Below, one piece after another: positions 18,746 through 29,687 of a DNA stretch of 64,000 nt. The notes beneath the pieces were generated by a model. The model saw only the letters and a list, made by a program, of their open reading frames with translations. It had not been told where the DNA came from and made no database searches. The first letter of the stretch is position 1, and each line of letters opens with the position of its first letter. Origin of the DNA: Vibrio comitans (lineage in GTDB: Bacteria > Pseudomonadota > Gammaproteobacteria > Enterobacterales > Vibrionaceae); NCBI GenBank assembly GCA_024346835.1, contig AP024866.1, forward strand, positions 744,001 through 808,000, given 5' to 3'. The translations under genes and the position numbers were made by a program.

Positions 18746-19714
18746 TTATTGCTGATTCTCTTTCTCTGTGAATATACCAGCAAACAATGCAGTACTCAGG
18801 TAACGCTCACCAGAGCTTGGCAGTACAGTTACAATGGTTTTTCCTGCAAATTCAGGTAGTTCCGCAATTCTGTTAGCTGCAACAACCGCTGCACCTGAAG
18901 AAATCCCGGCCAAAATACCTTCTTCTTCCATCAAACGTCGAGCCATATCGATAGCTTCATCTGAAGTGACAGTAACAACCTTGTCTACCAACTCAAGATC
19001 TAAGTTTCCAGGGATGAAACCAGCACCAATACCTTGAATTTTGTGTGGGGCAGGTTGCACTTCTTCACCAGCAAGCACTTGGCTGATGACTGGAGACTCA
19101 GCTGGTTCAACAGCGACAGACGTAATTGCCTTGCCTTTAGTTTGCTTAATGTAACGGCTAGTACCGGTAATGGTACCGCCTGTACCGACACCAGAAACCA
19201 ACACATCAATCTCACCGTCCGTTGCTTCCCAAAGCTCTGGACCTGTGGTTTGTTCGTGAATCGCTGGGTTAGCAGGGTTATTGAACTGTTGAAGAAGTAG
19301 AGTGGTTTCTGGGCTTTCCGCCACAATCTCTTCTGCTTTAGCGATAGCGCCCTTCATACCTTTAGCCGCTTCTGTAAGAACAAGGTTCGCACCTAGTGCT
19401 TTAAGAAGCTTACGGCGTTCAAGGCTCATTGATTCAGGCATAGTTAGCGTCAGTTTGTAGCCACGTGCTGCTGCAACAAATGCCAGCGCAACACCGGTAT
19501 TACCGCTGGTAGGTTCTACAAGCTCAATACCTTTAGTTAGAGTACCTGCTTTCTCTGCTTCCCAAATCATATTGGCGCCAATACGACATTTAACACTAAA
19601 GCTAGGGTTGCGTGCTTCAATTTTAGCGAGAACGTTGCCGTTGCTGACGCGGTTTAAACGAACGAGAGGCGTATTACCTATAGTTAGTGAATTGTCATCG
19701 TAAATTTTGCTCAT
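18746..19714 (-). CDS. cysK: Cysteine synthase A
   Basis: PLP enzyme (O-acetylserine sulfhydrylase A) that makes cysteine from O-acetylserine and sulfide. The PLP Lys42 is in the SVKCR motif, the substrate loop TSGNTG is near residue 70, and the phosphate-binding GTGGT loop is near residue 178. It has 322 residues, against 323 in E. coli. It is beside cysZ in the same direction, the order known from enterics and vibrios. Confidence 0.96.
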   Translation of the reverse strand: MSKIYDDNSLTIGNTPLVRLNRVSNGNVLAKIEARNPSFSVKCRIGANMIWEAEKAGTLTKGIELVEPTSGNTGVALAFVAAARGYKLTLTMPESMSLERRKLLKALGANLVLTEAAKGMKGAIAKAEEIVAESPETTLLLQQFNNPANPAIHEQTTGPELWEATDGEIDVLVSGVGTGGTITGTSRYIKQTKGKAITSVAVEPAESPVISQVLAGEEVQPAPHKIQGIGAGFIPGNLDLELVDKVVTVTSDEAIDMARRLMEEEGILAGISSGAAVVAANRIAELPEFAGKTIVTVLPSSGERYLSTALFAGIFTEKENQQ

Positions 19715-19847
19715 GCTTGGTTCCTTGTGCGTTGACGCGCTATGTCATTGAGGTCGAGCCATACATTTTTGATGACTCGAGCAAATTGCTTCTACAATCT
19801 TAGAATAAGGTGCAACTATCTTGTTATAAAGGAATAAAAGGTTATAA

Positions 19848-20603
19848 CTAATAGCTAACTTTTTGATGTTGTTTGAACTCTGTTACCCACATCAATGTAG
19901 CACCACACACGGCTACCGGCATGATAATGAGATTTAAAAGTGGGATAGAGGTAAACAGCGCCACCATTGAGCCGTAACCATAGGCTTTTCCTTGCTTTTG
20001 TTTTAGAGCAAATCGCATAGAGTTAAAGTCGACTTTATGGTTATCAAATGGGTAGTCGCAATACTGAATAGCCAACATCCATGAAGTGAAGATAAACCAC
20101 ACAAAGGGAGCAACGGTTTGACCAAAGGCAGGAATGAGTAGCAACAAGAACAAGCCGAGTGCTTTAGGCATAAGATAAACAAGCTTGCGCCATTCGCGTC
20201 CTAATATTCGTGGTACATCCTTAATAAGGTCTGCCACACTTTGGTCAATCATCCCCTCAGGACTGAGCTTTTGTTCTACCTTCTCAGCTAATAACCCGTT
20301 AAATGGAGCGGCAATAAAGTTTGCTAGAGTACTAAAGAAGTAGGAAAAGGTTGCTAGGATAGTAATAGCAAGTAATGGCCATAGTATGTAACGAAGCCAG
20401 TCTAAAAATTCAGGTAAAGCGCCGAGCCATTGTTCAATCCATTGATTGAGGTTACTAAATAGATAGAAGAGTGCGCCACCGACCAAAAGAATGTTGATCA
20501 GTAGTGGCATAAATACATAGCGGCGCAAGCCAGGTTGTAATGCCAATTTAAATCCGGAGAAAAAGTAACCGAAGCCTGACATTGGGTTCAAATTATGGTG
20601 CAT
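19848..20603 (-). CDS. cysZ: Sulfate permease CysZ
   Basis: Inner-membrane sulfate uptake protein of 251 residues, with the family's N-terminal GFGYFFSGFKL segment and four or so hydrophobic stretches. It feeds the sulfate reduction pathway whose product is used by CysK next door. The ATG at 20603 follows an AGGAAG ribosome-binding site. It is divergent from zipA. Confidence 0.93.
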   Translation of the reverse strand: MHHNLNPMSGFGYFFSGFKLALQPGLRRYVFMPLLINILLVGGALFYLFSNLNQWIEQWLGALPEFLDWLRYILWPLLAITILATFSYFFSTLANFIAAPFNGLLAEKVEQKLSPEGMIDQSVADLIKDVPRILGREWRKLVYLMPKALGLFLLLLIPAFGQTVAPFVWFIFTSWMLAIQYCDYPFDNHKVDFNSMRFALKQKQGKAYGYGSMVALFTSIPLLNLIIMPVAVCGATLMWVTEFKQHQKVSY

Positions 20604-20783
20604 TTTGTCTTCCTATGACGGAGTTTGGAGCGAATTAGGCCTAATATAAGAAAAGCGTGCTCAAAATCACAGCATAAAGTGAATAGATTTTATTAAAAGA
20701 TTCAACTCTCTAAGAGAGTTTTGTTAAAGTAGTTTAAGTAACTCAATCTCGGTGTCTCACCAGGGTAAAGCAGAGAGCAAAAA

Positions 20784-21773
20784 ATGCAGGAATTGCGAAT
20801 CGTACTGATAGTCGTAGGTGTGCTAGCTATAGCGGGTCTACTTATTCATGGTTTATGGACGAATAAACGCGAACAAAGTGGTAAATTCTCGGACAAGCCA
20901 TTAAGTAAACTAGCCAACGAGCCTTCAACAGAGTCTGACGTTGTGACCCCTAAGAGTCCGGCAAAAGAGACACCAGGGCTTGAAGATGACTTCGATGTGG
21001 TCAAAGTGACGAAAAAAAGCAGCAAGAAAGAGCCAAGCTTTTCTAGTTTTGATGATGATATCGGTGATCCACTGTTGGACAGTCATCATGATGATAATCG
21101 CCACGATGATGATGTTGAGAGCATTAAACCAACAGTTGCTGTTAATACTGATGAATTGCCGACTATCACTATCAGTTCCGATGCATACTCAAAGCATGAA
21201 GAAGAGCCGTCTTCAGCCTTTGTTGCTAAAGAACCGCAAATAGAAGAAAGCGTCGTTCTTGAACCTGAAGTGACGGTCGCTGAGCCGGAAGTCACGCCAG
21301 CTACCCCTGTTGCTGAGCCTGAAGAGCCTGAACTTGAAGTGTTGGTTTTGCATGTTAAGGCTTTGCCAAATCAAATATTTGTGGGCAGTGACTTATTTGT
21401 CAGCATGGAACAAAACGGCTTGCACTTCGGACCGATGGACATTTACCACCGCCATGCGGATATGTCGGGTACGGGTAAGGTGTTGTTTAGTGTAGCGAAT
21501 ATGCTTAAACCGGGAACGTTATCTCATGATGACCCAGGAACCTTCACTACAGAAGGCATTTCGTTCTTTATGACATTGCCAAGCTACGGCGATCCAGAGC
21601 AGAACTTTAAGATTATGCTGCATACCGCACAAATGATTGCTGATGATCTCGGTGGTCATGTATTAGATGACAAACGTTCACTGATGACCCGTGATCGCAT
21701 TGACGCCTTTAAGCGTCAAATTCAGGACTTTGTACAAAGACAAAAACAAAAAGAGACGAGCAATATAGTCTAG
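20784..21773 (+). CDS. zipA: Cell division protein ZipA
   Basis: Essential inner-membrane protein that tethers FtsZ and stabilises the Z ring. One N-terminal transmembrane helix (residues 5-25) leads into a long acidic, Pro/Val/Glu-rich linker (about 30-190). The C-terminal FtsZ-binding domain occupies about 195-325 (VLHVKALPNQIFVGSDL ...). Length 329 is normal. It is divergent from cysZ and followed by ligA, the same order as in E. coli. Confidence 0.95.
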   Translation: MQELRIVLIVVGVLAIAGLLIHGLWTNKREQSGKFSDKPLSKLANEPSTESDVVTPKSPAKETPGLEDDFDVVKVTKKSSKKEPSFSSFDDDIGDPLLDSHHDDNRHDDDVESIKPTVAVNTDELPTITISSDAYSKHEEEPSSAFVAKEPQIEESVVLEPEVTVAEPEVTPATPVAEPEEPELEVLVLHVKALPNQIFVGSDLFVSMEQNGLHFGPMDIYHRHADMSGTGKVLFSVANMLKPGTLSHDDPGTFTTEGISFFMTLPSYGDPEQNFKIMLHTAQMIADDLGGHVLDDKRSLMTRDRIDAFKRQIQDFVQRQKQKETSNIV

Positions 21774-21807
21774 GCCCTAACTCTTTGGTTTATAAATAAA
21801 ATTACTT

Positions 21808-21836
21808 AAAGGGCTCTCCATGGAGCCTTTTCTTTT
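21808..21836 (+). terminator. Terminator between zipA and ligA
   Basis: A stem of AAAGGGCTC with GAGCCTTTT (one G-U pair) around a six-base loop, followed by TCTTTTCCC. The T run is imperfect. Confidence 0.7.
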
Positions 21837-21848
21837 CCCTATTTTTGA

Positions 21849-23885
<2,037 letters not shown>

Positions 23886-23919
23886 TAGTTACTAGTTAGG
23901 CGCTAGTGTTTTGAATATT

Positions 23920-23958
23920 AAAAAGGCTTCTAGATTTTCCAATCTTAGAAGCCTTTTT
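23920..23958. terminator. Bidirectional terminator after ligA
   Basis: AAAAAGGCTTCTA pairs with TAGAAGCCTTTTTT, with an inner AGATT/AATCT extension. It separates convergent ligA and the NfeD gene. Confidence 0.92.
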
Positions 23959-23993
23959 TGAACCATTACTACTTAACAGGTAATTAGATTACC

Positions 23994-24446
23994 TTAGTGC
24001 TTTTGGCGAATATGCAAAATAATGCCTTCTACCTTGTAGACCTCTACGGCTGTTCCTGCTTCTATCTTCTGCTCTGAAACGGCTGTCCAAGAGGTATCTC
24101 CTAGCTTCAAGCGTCCTTTGCCCACGGGGAAGTCTTGCTCTAGGGTGGTGAACTGCCCAATCAAGTGTTGTGAACGCTTGTTGAGTGTCGTGGTTTTGTC
24201 GTCTTTTTTATCTTTTCCTTTTTGGTAGCGCCACCAAAGCCAAGTGGTGATCAGACCAAAGCTTGCAAAGCTCATCCACTGCATCTGCCACCCAAGAGGA
24301 AGTGCACTTAAAATAGCCCCCACAATAAGGGCTGAAATACCAAGCCATAGAAAGTAGCCAGCGGTGCCTAAGACTTCTAGGCACAGCAGCGCGAGGCCAA
24401 ATGCAAGCCAGTGCCAATGATTAACTTGCTCTAGAAGTTCTATCAC
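23994..24446 (-). CDS. NfeD family membrane protein (YbbJ-like)
   Basis: A 150-residue protein with three to four hydrophobic segments in the first 75 residues and a C-terminal OB-fold domain (about 90-148) containing the family pattern [14 protein letters not shown]. NfeD proteins pair with SPFH/stomatin proteins in membrane microdomains. The ATG overlaps the end of the upstream qmcA-like gene (starts at 24446, that gene ends at 24443), so they are coupled. Confidence 0.9.
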   Translation of the reverse strand: MIELLEQVNHWHWLAFGLALLCLEVLGTAGYFLWLGISALIVGAILSALPLGWQMQWMSFASFGLITTWLWWRYQKGKDKKDDKTTTLNKRSQHLIGQFTTLEQDFPVGKGRLKLGDTSWTAVSEQKIEAGTAVEVYKVEGIILHIRQKH

Positions 24447-25366
24447 GCTTTACCCTTGTCATCAGCTGATTTAAACATTTCGGCAACCCCGGCAATCGAT
24501 CCCATCAAACCTGTAGCTTCAAGCGGTAGCATAATGATTTTACCATTCTCGGCTTGGCCAATGGATTTCAGTGCATCGGTGTAGCCTTGCGCGATAAAGT
24601 AATTCACGGCCTGCATATCACCTGCCGCAATAGCATCAGACACCATCTGAGTCGCTTTTGCTTCTGCTTCTGCTGAACGCTCACGAGCTTCTGCTTGTAA
24701 GATCGCGGCCTGTTTCTCACCTTCGGCTTTTAATATTTCAGACTGCTTGTGACCCTCAGCTTTCAGGATTTCTGCTTGTCGAATACCCTCTGCCTCAAGT
24801 ACTTCAGCACGTTTGTTTCGCTCCGCTTTCATCTGAGCGTTCATCGCCGCTGTGAGGTCTGCGGGTGGCTGCACGTCTTTGATTTCAATACGGGTAACTT
24901 TAACGCCCCAAGGGTTCGTCGCTTCATCGACAATCGTTAGTAGACGAGTGTTGATCATATCCCTTTGGCTTAGCATCTCATCGAGTTCCATTGAGCCCAG
25001 TACAGTACGGATATTGGTCAGAGTAAGGTTGCGGATGGCATGCTCTAACTCTGTTACCTCATAAGCAGCTTTCGGTGCGTCAAAAACTTGTACGAAACAC
25101 ACTGCATCGATAGTGACATTGGCATTGTCTTTTGAAATGACTTCCTGAGCTGGGATATCCAGTACTCGCTCCATCATATTGATTTTGTTACCGATGCTGT
25201 CGATAAACGGGATAATCAGGTTTAGTCCTGGTTGCAGAGTTTTGGTATAGCGGCCAAAACGCTCAACTGTCCAGTGACTTCCTTGCGGAACCGTTTTGAT
25301 CCCTGCGACAATTAAGATAACGGCCAACGCGATAAAAATCGCAATAGTAATGAGGGTCGAGTCCAT
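24443..25366 (-). CDS. qmcA: SPFH/band-7 membrane protein QmcA
   Basis: Stomatin-like inner-membrane protein of 307 residues (E. coli QmcA 305). An N-terminal membrane anchor (residues 5-22) is followed by the band-7 domain (about 25-185). An Ala/Glu-rich coiled coil with repeated ILKAEG and AEGEKQA units lies at about 190-240. It is thought to organise membrane microdomains and protease complexes. It is coupled to the NfeD gene. It forms the left edge of the accessory region. Confidence 0.92.
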   Translation of the reverse strand: MDSTLITIAIFIALAVILIVAGIKTVPQGSHWTVERFGRYTKTLQPGLNLIIPFIDSIGNKINMMERVLDIPAQEVISKDNANVTIDAVCFVQVFDAPKAAYEVTELEHAIRNLTLTNIRTVLGSMELDEMLSQRDMINTRLLTIVDEATNPWGVKVTRIEIKDVQPPADLTAAMNAQMKAERNKRAEVLEAEGIRQAEILKAEGHKQSEILKAEGEKQAAILQAEARERSAEAEAKATQMVSDAIAAGDMQAVNYFIAQGYTDALKSIGQAENGKIIMLPLEATGLMGSIAGVAEMFKSADDKGKA

Positions 25367-25512
25367 GCGTACTTTCCTAGCGATGAAGTAGTCAAAGAAT
25401 AACTATACCTTATTTTTGACGATTACCTGTGCGAGAGTGTTGAAAAGAAAGGATATTTGTAGCTACACATCACGATATTATTAAAGGTGTTGCATGAGTT
25501 AGTAGAACATTA

Positions 25513-25522
25513 CCTATCGAAT
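25513..25522 (+). promoter_or_regulatory. CCTATCGAAT motif, 79 bases before the lipoprotein gene
   Basis: The same ten bases occur upstream of several other genes of the accessory region (28187, 37067, 38613). It is a candidate binding site for a shared regulator. Confidence 0.4.
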
Positions 25523-25600
25523 TATTTAATAGAACCTAGTTACTATTAATCGCTTTTAAATGACAAATTACATGATTGAAATTTGTTATTGGAGAGAGTG

Positions 25601-26038
25601 ATGAAATCCATTTTACCTGTTGTTGTCTGTTGCCTAAGTCTATGGGGATGCCAAGCTAAAGCGAATAATTATGATGATTATTGCGATCAAGTATTAGGTG
25701 ACAGTGTCGAGGGCGCGGTTGTTGGAGGTATTGCTGGAGCAGGTTTAGGTGCCATTGCTGATGGAGAAGAAGGGGCAAAGCGAGGTGCTGCGATTGGCGC
25801 TGTTGCTGGCACTATCGATGGGCTGGTCGATGGCGTTGAAAAGCGAGAGCGCTGTCGACGTGATATGCAAGACCTAGAGGAAGTCTATTGGGATAATGAA
25901 GTTGATCGTGCTGTAGATGATTCACTACTAGAACGAGAATTGATTGATAGTGTCATTGAAGATGAAATCGAGAAAGAGATTGAAAACGATGTCGCTAATG
26001 AAATAGCCGATGAAATCTCTGAAGACGCTTGGGGGTAA
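25601..26038 (+). CDS. Glycine-zipper lipoprotein
   Basis: A 145-residue predicted lipoprotein. The lipobox LWGC puts the lipidated cysteine at about residue 17. Residues 40-75 form a glycine zipper (GAVVGGIAGAGLGAI ... GAAIGAVAG) like that of OsmB/YMGG-type envelope proteins. The C-terminal 50 residues are strongly acidic (Glu/Asp-rich helix). The ATG at 25601 has a GGAGAGAG ribosome-binding site; earlier in-frame TTG codons are less likely. Function unknown. It is the first gene of the accessory region. Confidence 0.7.
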   Translation: MKSILPVVVCCLSLWGCQAKANNYDDYCDQVLGDSVEGAVVGGIAGAGLGAIADGEEGAKRGAAIGAVAGTIDGLVDGVEKRERCRRDMQDLEEVYWDNEVDRAVDDSLLERELIDSVIEDEIEKEIENDVANEIADEISEDAWG

Positions 26039-26082
26039 ATGTTTTTGCTTGGAGGGAAGGGAGGCCTTCCATAGCCCCTAAA

Positions 26083-26841
26083 TTAGAATTTGTAAACGTA
26101 GCGCAATTTCAACGTTGACTCTGTACCAGGAACATACCCCGCGATAGGGTCTCCCTCACCAACAAATCGATTTTTCATATCAGTATTCCTATTGTTGACT
26201 GCAAACCGTTCATGAACGAGCATGAGTTTATGATCACCTGACTTGCTTAGATTGAACGTTGCGTTAAAGTCGAGCTTAAGTGTTGAACCATTGGTGTCTG
26301 AATCCCATATGGCATATTGGGGGTGGAAACCTAAAGAAAATCGGTCATTGATTTTGTGGTCTATCTTAATATTCAGCTGCGCACCATGATCATTCTCGCG
26401 AGATTTTGTAGTGGACGATTTATTAGATAGGTAAGCCAAAGCAGGATTTATACGTAAGCAAAAACTGTCCCAACAATCTTTAAATGCATAACCCACCGAA
26501 CCAATCGAAGGTCCTGCTCCGAGAAAATCGCCCTTTATTAAATCTAATGAAACACCGTGATTTTGGTTCCAATATCCATAAGCCCAATTTCTTGCTACGG
26601 TCATGCGTCCATCTCTATTCCATTTAGCTGCAAGGGTATTGTCGATGGATAGACCGCCTAGTTCTAAACCTACACCTTGTAAAATGGTCTCGACTTGAGT
26701 GGTATCTTTTTTGGATTCAGATTGAACGGTTCTCGCCCCCTCTATCCCAATAATGCCCAGCCATGCAGCATTTACGCTAGGAACAGCAAAAAGAAGGCTA
26801 GTAGCAAAGCACACCCCTTTTTCTGCCTTTGTTATTTTCAT
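26083..26841 (-). CDS. Predicted outer-membrane beta-barrel protein
   Basis: A 252-residue protein with a signal peptide (residues 1-25, ending VNA). The mature part alternates hydrophobic and polar residues and ends in KLRYVYKF, the C-terminal phenylalanine signature recognised by the BAM complex. About ten strands fit the length. I do not recognise the family beyond a general likeness to MipA/OmpV-type barrels. It is divergent from the MFS gene, with a CTATCGG motif in the shared promoter region. Confidence 0.6.
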   Translation of the reverse strand: MKITKAEKGVCFATSLLFAVPSVNAAWLGIIGIEGARTVQSESKKDTTQVETILQGVGLELGGLSIDNTLAAKWNRDGRMTVARNWAYGYWNQNHGVSLDLIKGDFLGAGPSIGSVGYAFKDCWDSFCLRINPALAYLSNKSSTTKSRENDHGAQLNIKIDHKINDRFSLGFHPQYAIWDSDTNGSTLKLDFNATFNLSKSGDHKLMLVHERFAVNNRNTDMKNRFVGEGDPIAGYVPGTESTLKLRYVYKF

Positions 26842-26930
26842 CTTGTCTTCCTAATAGTTAACGAAATCATGCAGAAGTAAACCTTCTGGGTGATATCTTG
26901 CTATAGGAAATAAACAGGCTGTAGTTAACA

Positions 26931-26944
26931 ACTATCGGCTTTGT
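26931..26944. promoter_or_regulatory. ACTATCGGCTTTGT motif in a divergent promoter region
   Basis: CTATCGGCTTTGT is repeated base for base upstream of the first barrel gene at 36005-36017. Here it lies 64 bases before the MFS start and 90 before the divergent barrel gene. Confidence 0.4.
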
Positions 26945-26994
26945 GCATAGTCGGATAAATTGCTTCCGGAAGAAGGGTTGATGATATATTGTTA

Positions 26995-28113
26995 ATGAAA
27001 TGTATCTCAAAGGTTGATTGTATCTTGGTTAATATCCCGTTTTGGTTGTCTGCCTGTCTTAAACTTGCAATCTCGGTAAGTATCTTTTCTATTCTTCCAT
27101 CCTATTTAACGATTATTGAGCAACACTTAACCCTATCACCCACGGTGCTAAACTACTTGGCCACCACAGAATTGATGGGTTTTGCTCTGGCGTGCGCCCT
27201 TAATTATTACTTTTTGAGGCATGACTTCCGATTTAATGACAACGTTGCCCTTGCTCTCTTGTGTCTCTGCCATTTGAGTAGTGCCTTTATCAGTGATGTT
27301 TCGTTGTTTTTTATCATGAGAGGCTTGGCCGGTGTATGCGCGGGACTGGTTATTGTTCGCTGCTATGAAGTTTTAGGTGCAGAGGAAAACCCTGACGCCG
27401 CATTTGGTAAAGCAATTGCAATTCAGATGCTAACGACGGCGGTATTATTTCTGCTTCTTCCTAGCTTGGTGAATTACTACGATACGAGCATTTTCTTTAT
27501 TGCTCTTGGGGGACTTGTCGCATTTACGCTATTGCTCAAGCCTTTATCAGTTCCAAACTCCAAAGTAAGTAAGTTATCAGAAGAAATTGATTTAACCGTG
27601 GTATTGATCAGCTTAAGCGCTATGGTGATGGTGATACTTACCCATTCAGCAATTTGGTCTACTCTCGGAGCCTATGCAATCGCTCACCATATTGAGTTGG
27701 GGGATCAAGGACTGTTGTTTGCTTTTGGAACATTGTTCAGTGTGGCTGGCGCCATTCTAGCTACGTTTCCAGTGGCTCATCAAAGAAAAACCTTGATATT
27801 GAGTATAGCGATTTTTCTTCAGTGCCTTGTGGTATCGACGATGTTGACTGGTGATGATATGTATAGCTTTATCATCGCAACCTGTATTTTCCAATTACTG
27901 TGGAACCTTATCGTGCCTCTTGTGATGGGGACAATGGCAAGTGGACGCTATGGTAATGTTGTTATTCGCTTTACATTAGCTGCTCAAACACTCGGAGCTG
28001 CTTTAGGACCGCTGATGTTAGTTCCAGGTTGGGTGCTGCCGGAGGTTATAGGGCTCCTGCTCATTACCTATCTATTAGTATCCTCTACGATCAAGATCCA
28101 AGAATCTCTTTGA
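26995..28113 (+). CDS. MFS transporter
   Basis: Inner-membrane transporter of about 372 residues with eleven to twelve hydrophobic segments, typical of the major facilitator superfamily drug/proton group. I see no substrate-defining motif. The start is uncertain: ATG at 26995 or TTG at 26989, with a weak AAGGG upstream. It is divergent from a predicted barrel gene, an arrangement that would suit export or uptake through a common regulator. Confidence 0.72.
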   Translation: MKCISKVDCILVNIPFWLSACLKLAISVSIFSILPSYLTIIEQHLTLSPTVLNYLATTELMGFALACALNYYFLRHDFRFNDNVALALLCLCHLSSAFISDVSLFFIMRGLAGVCAGLVIVRCYEVLGAEENPDAAFGKAIAIQMLTTAVLFLLLPSLVNYYDTSIFFIALGGLVAFTLLLKPLSVPNSKVSKLSEEIDLTVVLISLSAMVMVILTHSAIWSTLGAYAIAHHIELGDQGLLFAFGTLFSVAGAILATFPVAHQRKTLILSIAIFLQCLVVSTMLTGDDMYSFIIATCIFQLLWNLIVPLVMGTMASGRYGNVVIRFTLAAQTLGAALGPLMLVPGWVLPEVIGLLLITYLLVSSTIKIQESL

Positions 28114-28186
28114 TTCTTAGATAACCCCTCTCTTTCCACGTGAGTATAACTCAACCTATCTAAAATACTGGTAGGTTCCATTTTCT

Positions 28187-28196
28187 CCTATCGAAT
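28187..28196 (+). promoter_or_regulatory. CCTATCGAAT motif, 57 bases before the PAP2-barrel gene
   Basis: Identical to the ten-base motifs at 25513, 37067 and 38613. Confidence 0.4.
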
Positions 28197-28252
28197 AAAT
28201 CGCTTTAATATTGCCTCAGAAATAACCAGTTACAATTTTTGAGGTCAATAAA

Positions 28253-29518
28253 ATGAAAGCGAAACTACTTACTACACTCCTAAGCCTATCTGCTATTGCA
28301 CCTGCGCTTGCTGGGCAAAATGCAATCAATACCTCAGTAAATGACGAATATGTTGAGGCTGGTGACTATTTACAAATATTAATTCCAGCGACAGGTTTGT
28401 TCGCCACTTGGCTACATGATGATCCAGAAGGCGCAAAACAATTAGCGCTTTCTGTAGGTGCAACACAAGTTATTGTTCACGGCACAAAAAACTTGGTAGG
28501 ACGTATGCGACCAAATAGTAGCAGTGCTCAATCTTTCCCATCAGGACACACAGCAGCCGCTTTCTCTGGAGCCGCATTTTTGCAAAGTCGATATGGCGCT
28601 GCTTGGGGTGTGCCAGCTTATGCTGCAGCTTCATTTGTTGGGCTTAGCCGAATGCATGGTAAACGCCACTTTGCCGATGATGTGCTTGCCGCTGCGGGTA
28701 TTTCATTCTTGGTTAACCAATACCTAATCTCTCCATATCAATCAAAAAATATGGCTTTCTCAGCGACTCCGACAAAAGATGGAGTGAAATTGGGCGCAAG
28801 CTTTACCAATGATTTTTTTACCAAGCAGTCTAGAAAGGCCTATGAACAGCGTACATCTAAGCCTCAAAAACATCGTTTTGAATTAGATATTGGCTTCAAT
28901 ATGACAGATAGCTTTAAAAAAGCGGGGCTACCAGGTGACAAGTTAGTGGATGAAAATCAACCCTTTGCGTCAGCGAACTACAGCTATCAGTTAGATAAAG
29001 ATTCATTCCTACAGTTCCACTTGTCACCAAACGAAACTCGCCGCTATGGTGAAATGGGCAGCGATGCGAGCTATCTAGGAGAGCAATACAAAAGTGGCGA
29101 TGATATCTATGTGGCGTTTCGTCAGTGGTCAGTCGGTGGTTCTTACAACCAAATGTTCGAGCTAACAGATGATCTAACGGCAAGCCTTGGTGTTGGTGCA
29201 TCAGGTTACTTACTTGAGGTTGAAATGGATAAAGAGAAGGGTGGTCAGCATATTCAATCATCAACGCTACGTTTGTTACCTAGTATTAACTCGAACATAG
29301 ACTACGAAATTATCGATGACCTCCATACTTTTGCTCATGTTGAATACCAGCATCTAAAACGTGATCACGTGTTTTTGGCTGAAGCTGGGTTGAGCTACGA
29401 CTTGAATAAAGAGTGGGATATTAGTGTGAAGTATCAACACCAAGATGCGAAGTGGGCGAGCCAGCAAATCGATTACAAAACAAAATCGGTTGTATTTAGT
29501 ATTGCTAACCGCTTCTAG
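28253..29518 (+). CDS. PAP2 phosphatase with C-terminal outer-membrane barrel-like domain
   Basis: A 421-residue exported protein (signal peptide 1-20). Residues 75-145 hold all three PAP2 motifs: Lys79-x6-Arg86-Pro87, Pro-Ser-Gly-His at 96-99, and Ser132-Arg133-x5-His139-x3-Asp143. The phosphatase should therefore be active on phosphate esters such as lipid or lipid A phosphates. Residues 170-421 are unlike the rest: alternating strands with Tyr/Phe girdles, ending SIANRF, as in an outer-membrane barrel. The layout suggests a phosphatase held at the outer membrane. Its promoter has the shared CCTATCGAAT motif, and it has its own terminator. Confidence 0.75.
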   Translation: MKAKLLTTLLSLSAIAPALAGQNAINTSVNDEYVEAGDYLQILIPATGLFATWLHDDPEGAKQLALSVGATQVIVHGTKNLVGRMRPNSSSAQSFPSGHTAAAFSGAAFLQSRYGAAWGVPAYAAASFVGLSRMHGKRHFADDVLAAAGISFLVNQYLISPYQSKNMAFSATPTKDGVKLGASFTNDFFTKQSRKAYEQRTSKPQKHRFELDIGFNMTDSFKKAGLPGDKLVDENQPFASANYSYQLDKDSFLQFHLSPNETRRYGEMGSDASYLGEQYKSGDDIYVAFRQWSVGGSYNQMFELTDDLTASLGVGASGYLLEVEMDKEKGGQHIQSSTLRLLPSINSNIDYEIIDDLHTFAHVEYQHLKRDHVFLAEAGLSYDLNKEWDISVKYQHQDAKWASQQIDYKTKSVVFSIANRF

Positions 29519-29546
29519 AGGCAATACAGCTCTGGCTCTACCAATC

Positions 29547-29577
29547 AACCGCTCTTATTAGTAAGAGCGGTTTTTCT
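29547..29577 (+). terminator. Terminator after the PAP2-barrel gene
   Basis: An 11-bp stem AACCGCTCTTA / TAAGAGCGGTT with a four-base loop and T run. Confidence 0.92.
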
Positions 29578-29596
29578 TTATTCATTATGCAGAGTG

Positions 29597-29630
29597 ACCT
29601 ATTAAAAAACTTAATGGCATCTAAATAGGT
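29597..29630. promoter_or_regulatory. Spaced inverted repeat before the RND gene
   Basis: ACCTATT and AATAGGT are separated by 20 bases, 58 bases upstream of the RND start codon. The half-site shares ACCTAT with the motif found upstream of other island genes. Possible operator. Confidence 0.35.
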
Positions 29631-29687
29631 GCATTAGTAGTAGCGGTATATCTTAGCGGCAAAATCATCTGTCGCGAGGAAGCCATT

